A stretch of DNA of 64,000 nt, from the NCBI RefSeq assembly GCF_000455265.1, contig NZ_HG005141.1:454815-518814 (forward strand). Reading direction: 5' to 3'. Under the pieces are notes generated by a model. It saw nothing but the letters and a program-made list of their open reading frames with translations, did no database searches and was not told the origin of the DNA. This document shows positions 36,172-44,474 of this stretch, piece by piece. Source of the stretch: Paenibacillus antibioticophila (GTDB lineage: Bacteria > Bacillota > Bacilli > Paenibacillales > Paenibacillaceae). The number at the start of each line of letters is the position of its first letter. The stretch's first letter is position 1. A program made the translations under genes and the position numbers.

Positions 36172-37275
36172 GTGTTCAATCGCACAGACGATAAAATAAC
36201 GTCTTCCCAAGCTGCTGTATTCCTGACCAATACGCTCCTGGGGGCAGGGATTCTGTCCCTTCCCCGAAATGTCACCCAGGCGATGGAAACCCCGGATGCC
36301 TGGCTAACCATTCTGCTGGGGGGAGCTGCAATGCTGGGCATTGTTCTTCTTATGGTGAAGCTATGCCTGCATTTCCCCGGGCAGACGGTCTTTCAATATG
36401 CTGGCAAAATCATTGGCAAGATTCCCGGCAAGCTGGTGGGGATGCTCCTGATTCTGTATTTCATCGTCGTTGCCGGGTTTGAGATCCGGACGCTGGCAGA
36501 GGTGACGACGTTCTTCCTCCTTGAGGGAACCCCCTCTGAGGCCATTGTGCTTCCCTTTATTTGGGCTGGGGTTTACCTCGTATTGGGAGGGATCAATTCC
36601 ATTGCAAGAGTGTTCCAGATTGTTCTTCCGATCTCAATCCTTGTCTTGCTCGTGTCATTTGGTGTGAGTCTCCGTCTGTTTGACATTAACCATCTTCGCC
36701 CGGTTCTCGGTTCGGGATTTCTGCCTATTCTGCGCGGAATGAAGACGGCCATTCTCATCTATGCCGGATGTGAAGTCATTTTGACACTGACAGCTTTTCT
36801 TCAGGAGCCTAAGCAGGCGGTCAAGGCTATGCTGGGGGGCATCGCTATTCCCATCTTCCTGTATCTGCTGACTGTGGTGTTTGTCATCGGCTGCCTCAGC
36901 GTGGATAGCGTGGTAACCAGCACTTGGCCCACCATTGATCTTGTCCGCAGCTTTGAGATCACCGGTTTTTTCATCGAGCGGCTGGAATTCCCTTTCATGG
37001 TTATCTGGCTGATGCAGATGTTCTGTAATTTTAGCAGTTTTTTCTTTCAAGCCTCGCTCGGAATATCCCAGATTTTTAATGTTCGGTTGAAACCTGTCAT
37101 TTTCTTACTGGCCCCTGCTATCTTTATTGCTACTATGCTCCCGAGAAGCTTGCAGGATGTATTTACACTTGGAGATAGCATCGGCTATATCGGACTGGGA
37201 ATGTTCTTCCTGTTGCCGCTGCTGCTCACTTTAATCTGGATGATACGCAAGAAAGGAACGAAAGGTCATGCTTAA
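36172..37275 (+). CDS. gerB: spore germination permease, GerB family
   Basis: 367-residue protein with ten predicted membrane segments, of the spore-germination branch of the amino acid/polyamine/organocation superfamily. It forms the germinant-binding channel subunit. N-terminal TNTLLGAGILSLPR is characteristic. Start: GTG 36172, since CAGGAGG lies 8 nt upstream; the frame opens 21 bp earlier. Ends overlapping gerC by 8 bp. Confidence 0.92.
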   Translation: MFNRTDDKITSSQAAVFLTNTLLGAGILSLPRNVTQAMETPDAWLTILLGGAAMLGIVLLMVKLCLHFPGQTVFQYAGKIIGKIPGKLVGMLLILYFIVVAGFEIRTLAEVTTFFLLEGTPSEAIVLPFIWAGVYLVLGGINSIARVFQIVLPISILVLLVSFGVSLRLFDINHLRPVLGSGFLPILRGMKTAILIYAGCEVILTLTAFLQEPKQAVKAMLGGIAIPIFLYLLTVVFVIGCLSVDSVVTSTWPTIDLVRSFEITGFFIERLEFPFMVIWLMQMFCNFSSFFFQASLGISQIFNVRLKPVIFLLAPAIFIATMLPRSLQDVFTLGDSIGYIGLGMFFLLPLLLTLIWMIRKKGTKGHA

Positions 37276-38461
37276 AAGTCTCCGCAAGCTTACAGGTATT
37301 CTCTGTGTGCTCTTGTTGCTGTCAGGCTGCTGGAGCAGCACGGAGATTGAGGACCTGGCTCTTTATCTTGGATTATCACTGGATGCGGGTAAGCCGGCGC
37401 CTAAGGAAAAAGATTTGGAACGTAAAGGAGCCAGGTACCCCAAGCAGGATAAACTCTTGGTAACGATTCAAGTTGTTCCTGCTGTGGGCGTAGCTTCTAA
37501 TGAGGACAAGTCTCTGGAGAAGAGTTCCCCCTTCTTCAACATCTCCGGGAGCGGGGATTCGATTCTGCAAATATTCCGCCAGTTCTCAATTCGTCTGGAC
37601 CGCCCTATTATTGGGCATCACCTCAAAGTAATCGTTATATCGGCGGATCTTTTGAAGAAGCAAAGTGCCGAGCAATTGACCGATTTCCTTCTTCGGGACA
37701 ACGATATTCGTCCCAGCTGCATTGTACTTGTCAGTGAAGGAGAGGCCATGGATGTATTGGTCGGCACTCCAAACAAAGAGATTCCTGCAGTCTCTCTTAT
37801 CGGCATGTCGCGCAACCGTTCCCGAACGAGTAAAGTCATGCGCCCTGTTACGCTGGCCAGGCTGGATGCGATGATTCATTCGAGAAAGAGCTTTGTTCTG
37901 CAAAGGCTGATCACAGCTGGCAAGGAGACACTCTTCTCCGGTGCGGAAATCATTAAAGGCTCCATAGGACAATCCATTGGGTCATTGGGAGAAGATGATA
38001 CCATGTGCCTGACTTGGCTCCGAGGCGAAGGGGATAGAGGAGTCATTAAAGTGAACGACTCAAAGGGCGAGCCGCTGGTCTTTGAAATGAAATCATTAAA
38101 GAGCAAAATTACACCCCATGTAGAAGGGGAAGAAATATCCTTTGATGTAAAAATTACAACGACAGGAAGAATCATTGAGACGTGGAGCAAAGGGGATACC
38201 TCAACCACCCAGGAGTACGCAGACGAGGCAAGCAAAATTTTTGAGGAAGAGCTTATTCGAATGATGACACAGCTGATCCACAAGCTGCAGGATACTTACG
38301 CTGCGGATGTTGCGGGCTTTGGAGATCAGCTAGCCATCAAGTACCCCTCGGTCTGGAAAAAGGTAAAGGACGACTGGGATGAAAGATTCAGCCAGTCCAA
38401 AATTTCGATATCCTACAAACTGAGCATTACAGACTTTGGGTCTTTTTCCGAGAAAAAGTAA
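37268..38461 (+). CDS. gerC: spore germination lipoprotein, Ger(x)C family
   Basis: 397-residue C subunit of the germinant receptor. Signal sequence with lipobox LLLSGC (about 17-22), so lipid-anchored on the outer face of the inner spore membrane. CWSSTEIEDLALYLGLSLD is the typical mature N terminus. Overlaps gerB by 8 bp, the usual tight arrangement. No terminator is clear before the convergent acetyltransferase gene. Confidence 0.92.
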   Translation: MLKSLRKLTGILCVLLLLSGCWSSTEIEDLALYLGLSLDAGKPAPKEKDLERKGARYPKQDKLLVTIQVVPAVGVASNEDKSLEKSSPFFNISGSGDSILQIFRQFSIRLDRPIIGHHLKVIVISADLLKKQSAEQLTDFLLRDNDIRPSCIVLVSEGEAMDVLVGTPNKEIPAVSLIGMSRNRSRTSKVMRPVTLARLDAMIHSRKSFVLQRLITAGKETLFSGAEIIKGSIGQSIGSLGEDDTMCLTWLRGEGDRGVIKVNDSKGEPLVFEMKSLKSKITPHVEGEEISFDVKITTTGRIIETWSKGDTSTTQEYADEASKIFEEELIRMMTQLIHKLQDTYAADVAGFGDQLAIKYPSVWKKVKDDWDERFSQSKISISYKLSITDFGSFSEKK

Positions 38462-38474
38462 CCTGTGTTATTCT

Positions 38475-39233
38475 TTAAGCTAATGGCTCGTTGTCGGAGA
38501 ATAAATCCGGGTTATCCAGAAGCATCTCGGTAATTACCTTGGTCACTGCTTCAGCATCGCAGATTCGCGTGACTGCATCACCAAGCTGTCCTATCTTCAT
38601 GGCCCCGCGCTCCAGCAGAACATCCTCCACCTTCCAGAAATGCTCGGACCAGGGCAGTCCGGAATGTCTGCGGGAAGGCACCGAGATTTCTGTTCCGTCA
38701 GGCAAGACCGTGATCAGCATTTCATGATCATCCGTCATTCTGCCGGGAATGTCGACCCATTCCTCCACGCCATGAATAAAGGTGTTACGCCTAAGATCAA
38801 CCCCGACAAGCATAATGGCAGCCTTGCGGTCCAACAGCTTGCCCCATGCAGATCCCCGGGCACAAGGGGTATCGAACCGGTGGTCTCCGCTGGTGAATTC
38901 CTCGGCATCCCGTCCTAAAGCTGCCACAGAATGCGTCGGATGCCATGAGCGAATTACGCCCGGGCGCTGCCGGAACAGCTCCGGCAAGATCCCGACACAG
39001 CATGGCGAACGATCCACATAAAACCGCGGGTTGTCTGCATTAATCGTAGACCATGTGTGGGTCGGCAGCACAAGCAGGCCGTCCGCCATATGGGAAGCAA
39101 GGGCATCTAGTACGGTATCTGCGCCGCCAGCTACCTCACCGATACTCTTCATAGAAGAATGAACCAGCAACGTTCCATTGGACTGGATACCTGACTGCTC
39201 TAATTGCTTCATCAAGCTTTCTTGGGTGTGCAA
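38475..39233 (-). CDS. AAC(3)-family aminoglycoside N-acetyltransferase-like protein
   Basis: 252-residue acetyl-CoA-dependent acetyltransferase of the AAC(3)/YokD family. Motifs: LLVHSSMKSIG, LVLPTHTWS, and SWHPTHSVAALG (conserved His). Chromosomal members in Bacillales often have no proven aminoglycoside activity, so a resistance call is not justified from sequence alone. TTG start with GGAG 8 nt upstream; the next in-frame ATG is residue 8. Monocistronic. Confidence 0.85.
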   Translation of the reverse strand: MHTQESLMKQLEQSGIQSNGTLLVHSSMKSIGEVAGGADTVLDALASHMADGLLVLPTHTWSTINADNPRFYVDRSPCCVGILPELFRQRPGVIRSWHPTHSVAALGRDAEEFTSGDHRFDTPCARGSAWGKLLDRKAAIMLVGVDLRRNTFIHGVEEWVDIPGRMTDDHEMLITVLPDGTEISVPSRRHSGLPWSEHFWKVEDVLLERGAMKIGQLGDAVTRICDAEAVTKVITEMLLDNPDLFSDNEPLA

Positions 39234-39252
39234 TTCCTTCTCTCCTTTTTAA

Positions 39253-39680
39253 GAGGTTGTTCAAAAAGTCACCTTTTGATCACGAAACGCCTGCTTAACA
39301 CCCTCAGCGCGTCGAAGGACCTCCCTCGTGAAACGGACGAAAGTGTCCAAAGTTAGGGGGTTAGGAGGTTGAACCGGTTGCTGGCAGGTCTCAGCGGCTT
39401 ACATCGCCTTTCGGTACTCTAACGGACATTTTGGATTGTTAGCAAGCCATTTCAGACTATTTTGATCGCTAACGGACATTTTCGCCACTTAGAACGCTCA
39501 ATCCACTCTTTCCCCTTCAAATCTACTAGCTAAGTGTACGAAATGTCCGTTACATTTCCATCCTCCTCAAAGATTAGTTCTAAGAAGACGTAATGTCCGT
39601 AAAATCGCCTGCATTCTGTTCCTCCTTCTTGGGCTTCTCACAACCTTCCCGGTGCTGAAAAGTTGACTTTCTGACCTCGC
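39253..39680. repeat. TIR-like element of about 430 bp with no protein
   Basis: Left end GAGGTTGTTCAAAAAGTCAC and the reverse complement of the right end (39648-39680) share TCA-AAAGTCA-CTTTT-CAC at equivalent positions, like degraded terminal inverted repeats. The element encloses the nested palindrome 39421-39600 and no gene. Together they fill the 554-bp gap between the acetyltransferase and the GH16 gene. MITE-like, but the ends are diverged. Confidence 0.45.
39421..39600. repeat. nested 50-bp-period palindromic element, copy 1
   Basis: AACGGACATTTT begins at 39421 and 39471; its reverse form (AAATGTCCGTT, TAATGTCCGT) begins at 39541 and 39591. Direct units are exactly 50 bp apart on each side, so units 1/4 and 2/3 pair as nested palindromes. 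The inner pair extends to about 22 bp through CTTAG / CTAAG. A second copy with the same spacing is at 49589-49769. Function unknown. Confidence 0.85.
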
Positions 39681-39704
39681 ATTTTAAGTACATTCATATA
39701 GTAA

Positions 39705-39742
39705 ATAGGCGGAGAGAAGTCCGTCACCTTCTCCCTCGCCTA
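39705..39742 (-). terminator. probable terminator after the GH16 gene
   Basis: Imperfect hairpin ATAGGCGGAGAGAAG / CTTCTCCCTCGCCTAT located 46 bp after the GH16 stop codon on the minus strand; only short T-runs follow. Confidence 0.55.
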
Positions 39743-39787
39743 TATTGATCTTAGACTATTGCCGGAAGGAATGCCACCCTCGGCCCT

Positions 39788-42148
39788 TTATTCCGCAGGA
39801 ACCCCTTGGGTAACCCCGTGAATATAGGTCTGCCAAGGCGTGTCCAACGCCCCTTGACCCGGATTGTAGGTGAAGAAATACTCCACCGTATCCCCGGCTT
39901 GCAGGTTGTTGACCGGATACGTATAATTTCCGTTGCCATCTGAAATCATGGCCACATTCATCTGGCCGCCGTTATTGATCTTGTAATGCAAATCAGCGAA
40001 GGTCGCCCCATTTACATAGAACAACAGGTCGTCATCCGTCTTCTTCAGACCGCGCACCGCATCGCCGATAATCACCGAACCTTGGCCCGGACCGGGGTTT
40101 TCTCCGCCGCCTCCCGTGCTGCCCGCATTATATACACGAACATAATCCACCTGCATAGTAGCTGGAATATCCGATGGGCTTGGCGCCAGTCCGCCGTCAA
40201 AGTGCCCTCCGATCGCCAGATTCATAATGATATAGAAAGGCTGATCAAACGGCGCATTCGGATTGTTCGGAGCCGCTACCGAATACCATTGATCCCGAGT
40301 CACCTTGAAGAAGAACTTGCCGTCCACGTACCATTTGAAATTATCCTCTTCCCAAATCAGCGTGTATACATGGTAATCATTCGCAAACGTCTGTCCCTCC
40401 GGGAAGTAGTATTCTCCCGCCAGATAACGGTTCACCGGCCATTGGCCGCCAAAATGAACGGCGCCGCTAGTCGTTCCCGGCAGTCTTCCCTTCGCTTCCA
40501 TGACGTCGATCTCGCCGGAAGCCGCCCATGCGCCATAGACCGAATTCTCCGGCAGCATCCACAGTGCCGGCCAAATGCCGTTGCCCGTGGGCAGCTTGGC
40601 CCGGAAGTCTACCCGGCCGTATTGGAAGGTAAAGTGATCCTTCGTGTTGATTTTACCCGAAGAGTATTGTGCATACCGGCTTGGGTCCTGCGGAAAGGAC
40701 TTCGGATCATTGAGTGCGCGGATGTTTAATACCCCGTTCTGGACAAATACGTTCTGCTCGCTGTTCGTGTAGTGCTCCAGCTCCGCATTCCCCCAGCCCC
40801 AGCTATTCGGATCATCACTGATATAATAGCCGGTTTCATAGCTCCATTTGCTCGTATCAAGCTGAGTTCCAGTGAACTCATCCTGCCAGACGAGCGTCAT
40901 GCCGTCAATAGCCGGGTTGCTTGGCGTACCAATTTCAATGTCCTCCTGATCCGTCACATCCGGACGAGGCGCGTTAGGATTGCCGATGAATGTATAGTAG
41001 ACAAAGTTATTGCCGACACTTCCTCCGGCTTGTCCATTTTGAGGATAGCCGATCCGAATTTGCATATCCACTTGAATCGGCTGGAACCACAGCCCGTATA
41101 CATAATCCGCCCAATATCCCCACTGGTTGGCATCCGACATGTTGTTGTAGCCGTTGCCTGAGTAGATGAATCCGCTTAGGGCAGAATTGCTCAGCTCCAC
41201 CCATTGACCATTGATATTGATTTCATAGACGAATTTCCCCAGCTCAGAGGCAATCGGCGCACTGCCGTCTATCTTGGGCAGCGGCAACCCGATGGATCCG
41301 CTTTCGTTGGCCGTGAAGGTGGTTCCTTCATATGGGGTAAGGGTATAAGAATTTCTGACCGGCTCGTTAAATGTAATTGTATAGATGAGATCTGCAGAAG
41401 ATGTCTTGGACTCCAGCTTGACATGAATCGATTCGGTTACCGTAAACCAGTAGCCACCTCCGCCTTCGGTGAATTGACCAAAATTACTGTCATAAATCCA
41501 GCCGCTGGCAGCATTATTGTCGATATCAATCCATGTATTGCTGTTGACCGGCTTCACATACACCTTCAAATCGTCAGCCACAGCCTCGTAAGTGATAGCG
41601 GGATCGTTATTGAAAATCGGATAAGTGAATCCTGCGCCGCCGGTGAAGCCTGCGGTAATTCCAGGCCCTTGGGTCGGTGTCATGGAAGTGATCGTCGTGG
41701 TATTCATGTTCTGGAACACCAGTGTATAATCAAGCGTTACTCCATTTGCTTTGGAATACAACTGAATCTCGGTCGTAGCGGAAAGGGTAAACCAGAAGCC
41801 GTTGAAACCGCCGTCGCTCCAGTGTCCCCAGTTTTGGTTATACACATAGCCTGCAGCACTATCGATATCCACCCAGTTGCCCGCAACCTTCACCTTCACG
41901 CCCAGATCGCCGGACACCTGATTCCAGGTTGCCGCTCCGCCGTTGAACACCGGCATGACAAATCCGTAACTGGCTTGTCCAACGCCTGACTTGGAGATCA
42001 CAGGGCCGTCTGCCGCCGAAAAGTAAGCCATTGACGTGATGGTCCCCGCGTCTGCTGCTTGTGCTTTTCCACCCGGCAGCAGGCCTATCCCGGCTACCAT
42101 GACAACTGCCAGAATCAAACTCAGCATCCTTTGTTGATAACGTCTCAT
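39788..42148 (-). CDS. secreted GH16 endo-beta-1,3-glucanase with CBM56-like domain
   Basis: 786-residue secreted enzyme. Signal peptide about 1-32. Three related N-terminal modules of about 110-120 residues (about 35-155, 155-268, 268-395), each with an aromatic YW-W-type core. GH16 catalytic domain (about 415-660) with the catalytic triad Glu546-Asp548-Glu551 in GEIDVMEAKG and the following WP/HFGGQWP region. A Gly/Pro-rich linker and a C-terminal CBM56-like beta-1,3-glucan-binding module (about 685-786). It should degrade laminarin or fungal beta-1,3-glucan. GGGAGGG lies 5 nt before ATG; a cre-like site is 53 bp upstream. Confidence 0.92.
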   Translation of the reverse strand: MRRYQQRMLSLILAVVMVAGIGLLPGGKAQAADAGTITSMAYFSAADGPVISKSGVGQASYGFVMPVFNGGAATWNQVSGDLGVKVKVAGNWVDIDSAAGYVYNQNWGHWSDGGFNGFWFTLSATTEIQLYSKANGVTLDYTLVFQNMNTTTITSMTPTQGPGITAGFTGGAGFTYPIFNNDPAITYEAVADDLKVYVKPVNSNTWIDIDNNAASGWIYDSNFGQFTEGGGGYWFTVTESIHVKLESKTSSADLIYTITFNEPVRNSYTLTPYEGTTFTANESGSIGLPLPKIDGSAPIASELGKFVYEININGQWVELSNSALSGFIYSGNGYNNMSDANQWGYWADYVYGLWFQPIQVDMQIRIGYPQNGQAGGSVGNNFVYYTFIGNPNAPRPDVTDQEDIEIGTPSNPAIDGMTLVWQDEFTGTQLDTSKWSYETGYYISDDPNSWGWGNAELEHYTNSEQNVFVQNGVLNIRALNDPKSFPQDPSRYAQYSSGKINTKDHFTFQYGRVDFRAKLPTGNGIWPALWMLPENSVYGAWAASGEIDVMEAKGRLPGTTSGAVHFGGQWPVNRYLAGEYYFPEGQTFANDYHVYTLIWEEDNFKWYVDGKFFFKVTRDQWYSVAAPNNPNAPFDQPFYIIMNLAIGGHFDGGLAPSPSDIPATMQVDYVRVYNAGSTGGGGENPGPGQGSVIIGDAVRGLKKTDDDLLFYVNGATFADLHYKINNGGQMNVAMISDGNGNYTYPVNNLQAGDTVEYFFTYNPGQGALDTPWQTYIHGVTQGVPAE

Positions 42149-42200
42149 AATTACCCTCCCTTAGTTAATCTCAAATGAAATATCGCAACGCGCTCGCCCT

Positions 42201-42214
42201 TGATAACGCTTACA
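42201..42214. promoter_or_regulatory. cre-like site upstream of the GH16 gene
   Basis: TGATAACGCTTACA matches cre TGWAANCGNTNWCA at 13 of 14 positions, 53 bp before the GH16 start codon. It shares CGCTTACA with the site upstream of the GH87 gene. Confidence 0.55.
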
Positions 42215-42366
42215 AATTTCACCTCCTCTTTTTCTCTATTACTCCAATTTATTCCTAAATTGTAGTCACCTTCATTCTAACCAACCCCCAGATGCAGATA
42301 AAGGGACAATGTTTTTTATAACAGCCCATTTTTTTGGGTTTTGCAGAAGATTAAGCTGAAATATGA

Positions 42367-42395
42367 TAAAAGACTGCCTCGGAGGGGCAGCCTTC
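42367..42395 (-). terminator. terminator of the metallophosphoesterase operon
   Basis: On the minus strand GGCTGCC / GGCAGTC stem with a 7-nt loop followed by TTTT, starting 18 bp after the metallophosphoesterase stop codon. Confidence 0.65.
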
Positions 42396-42412
42396 TCGCT
42401 CAAAAATTCTAT

Positions 42413-43306
42413 TTATACCTGTGATTCCTTCGAATACGAAACCTTGTACCGGGCCGCGTCAATCCATTTTCCGCTTGTGAAGTCTCTTCCTCGCACCTGC
42501 ACATAGTCCGGATAGACCTCTACATAATAGCCCTGACTCCCCGCCTTTGCCTCATCCTCATCAGTCCACAGATAGGCAATAGAAGCCGCATTGAACATGG
42601 CTGGAAGCCGCTTCTCGCCGTCAAAATAATTGCGCGGCGCTTCCATCTCCCAATGGGTATGACCGGTGAACAGGACGGCCTGCGGATGTCGTGCTAATAT
42701 TGCCTTCAGCTCCGTATCCTGGACTACACCATACCATCTTTGCTCCTCCAACGAACCGGCAACTGTGTCCTTTAAGGGTTGATGCAGGAATAGAAAGACA
42801 GGACGGTCAGGAGAAGCATCTTCCCCCAGCTTGACATCCAGCCAGTTCAGCTGTTCATCCGACAGCGAGCAGAAGATTTCCATGCCTTCCTCGGTACCCA
42901 TAAAGATAAAATGATAGCCATCGATCCAATGGTCATGATAGGTCGATGCTGTCCCGGTCTCCTCGAAATAGCGCCCCAGATTCGCTTCCCATTCGCCAAA
43001 GCCGACATCATGGTTCCCCATGGTCAGATACAGCGGCGGCAACGTACCCGAAGCAGAGTTCCAGATTCGCTTCCACTCCGAATATTCCTCAGGAAGGCCA
43101 TGATCCGTAATGTCGCCGATATGCATAATGCCGGCACTTCCTCGGCCATTCGCAGCAATATCCTCCAAAGCCCGCACCAGATTCAGGTTATAGACATGCG
43201 AGGCATCCGCTCTGATATGCGTATCTGTAATCACTTGAAAGGAAAGTAAAGGCTTCTGCAGCACCCTTCCCTGCTCCTCCTGATCTGTCCAATCCTCTTG
43301 AACCAT
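42413..43306 (-). CDS. calcineurin-like metallophosphoesterase
   Basis: 297-residue cytosolic phosphoesterase with the dinuclear metal site of the family: DTH (about 28-30), GDITDHG, GNHD, a His in FLHQP, and GHTH. Resembles CpdA/glycerophosphodiesterase-type enzymes that cut phosphodiesters. Last gene of the leftward operon with an UgpB-like importer, HAD phosphatase and SMR exporter, 6 bp after the SMR gene. In that setting a glycerophosphodiester is a plausible substrate; a cyclic nucleotide is the alternative. Confidence 0.85.
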   Translation of the reverse strand: MVQEDWTDQEEQGRVLQKPLLSFQVITDTHIRADASHVYNLNLVRALEDIAANGRGSAGIMHIGDITDHGLPEEYSEWKRIWNSASGTLPPLYLTMGNHDVGFGEWEANLGRYFEETGTASTYHDHWIDGYHFIFMGTEEGMEIFCSLSDEQLNWLDVKLGEDASPDRPVFLFLHQPLKDTVAGSLEEQRWYGVVQDTELKAILARHPQAVLFTGHTHWEMEAPRNYFDGEKRLPAMFNAASIAYLWTDEDEAKAGSQGYYVEVYPDYVQVRGRDFTSGKWIDAARYKVSYSKESQV

Positions 43307-43312
43307 TTCCGC

Positions 43313-43636
43313 TCACCCTTCCTTGCCGCTTATATTCAGACCGACCACACCAATCACAATAATACCGATCCACAGAATGGAGGTCAGGGTCAACTTCTCC
43401 TGAAAGATCAATCCGCCTGCCAATGAGATCAGAACAATGCCGACGCCCGACCAGATCGCGTATACCGTACTTACCTTCATATATCCTAAAGTATAATTCA
43501 AACACGTAAAGCTTGCCGCGTAAAATACAAACATCAAAATTGACGGACCCAATCGGGAAAAGCTATCCGACAGCTTCATCGACACCGTGCCGGACAGCTC
43601 CAGCACGATCGCCAGTACCAGGAGTAACCATCCCAT
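43313..43636 (-). CDS. SMR-family small multidrug exporter
   Basis: 107-residue inner-membrane protein with four membrane segments. Conserved membrane Glu14 (LELSGTVSMKLSDSF), and YAIWSGVGIVLIS of segment 3, fit the Qac/EmrE branch that exports quaternary ammonium compounds by proton exchange. It functions as a homodimer in this family, or a heterodimer in paired systems; only one gene is present. AAGGTG 6 nt before ATG. It sits inside the phosphodiester-type operon, which suggests export of a cationic product. Confidence 0.9.
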   Translation of the reverse strand: MGWLLLVLAIVLELSGTVSMKLSDSFSRLGPSILMFVFYAASFTCLNYTLGYMKVSTVYAIWSGVGIVLISLAGGLIFQEKLTLTSILWIGIIVIGVVGLNISGKEG

Positions 43637-43661
43637 CTATTTCACCTTCCATGCGAATTCG

Positions 43662-44474
43662 CTAGCTAATCCGCAGCTCAAGATAACCCGCAATGACCGT
43701 GTCTGCCGCCGGATATCCCCTCCTGCCGGTCATGCCGCCCTCATCTATTCCTATAGCCGCTGCTGTCCCTGCCGCCCGGGCCATTTGCATATCTCCATTG
43801 GTATCTCCGATCACGGCTGTTCTCTCAGCCATTACCCCTAATTGCAAGCAGGCCAGCTCAACCATATCCGGATACGGCTTGCCCTGATTTACAAGGTCAG
43901 CCCCTACACATACGTCAAAATAGGCTTGAATCCCCAGCCACTCCAGATGTTTAAGCGCCGCATCGGTCTCGTCAGAAGTAACAATGCCCAGACGGATTCC
44001 GCAGCGACGGCATTGCTCCAGAAAGGCTCGAGCACCAGGCAATAGACGCGCCGTGCGGGAGGCTTCCAATTGCTCGTCCGCCGATCGACGGCACTGCTCC
44101 GCCAACACCTTGGCCTCGGCCCAAGACAATCCGGCTTGATAACCCTCTTGGGCAAGAAGACTCATTAAATCGCTGATGGTTCCCATCGATATCGGGCTGT
44201 TCCGGTCATAGCCGGAGACCTCGCCGTTCTCGTTATAAATCATCCCCCAAGTGCTCAGCAGCTCCGGCCTTAGCACCGGGAGACCCTTCTTTGCTAATTC
44301 GTCGGAGAAGGAAGCGAGCAGATGCTCGCCCCAGCTTCCCCAGGTGTAAGTAAAGTCCAGCAACGTGCCGTCCTTGTCGAACAAGATTGCCTGCACAGCA
44401 TAGACTTTGTCCTGTACACATAGTTTCGCGACAGGCAATGAGGATAGATTACTTCTGGATGCGATCGAGTTCAC
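43662..44474 (-). CDS. HAD-superfamily hydrolase (phosphatase-like)
   Basis: 270-residue HAD hydrolase of the Gph/PGP-like subgroup. Motif I DKDGTLLD (nucleophile Asp about 34), motif II Ser/Thr in GIVTSDE, the Lys of QGKPYPDM, and motif IV GDTNGDMQMARAAG. A helical cap lies between motifs I and II. Phosphatase for a small phosphorylated metabolite. GTG start with AAGGAG 10 nt upstream; it overlaps the end of the binding-protein gene by 26 bp, so the genes are coupled. Confidence 0.85.
   Translation of the reverse strand: MNSIASRSNLSSLPVAKLCVQDKVYAVQAILFDKDGTLLDFTYTWGSWGEHLLASFSDELAKKGLPVLRPELLSTWGMIYNENGEVSGYDRNSPISMGTISDLMSLLAQEGYQAGLSWAEAKVLAEQCRRSADEQLEASRTARLLPGARAFLEQCRRCGIRLGIVTSDETDAALKHLEWLGIQAYFDVCVGADLVNQGKPYPDMVELACLQLGVMAERTAVIGDTNGDMQMARAAGTAAAIGIDEGGMTGRRGYPAADTVIAGYLELRIS

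Noticed and set aside
38475..39233. Acquired aminoglycoside resistance gene
   Set aside because: Family match is good, but base composition and context look chromosomal, with no adjacent mobile genes; activity cannot be inferred.
39421..39600. Short CRISPR-like repeat
   Set aside because: Only four units, two in each orientation, which CRISPR repeats do not show.
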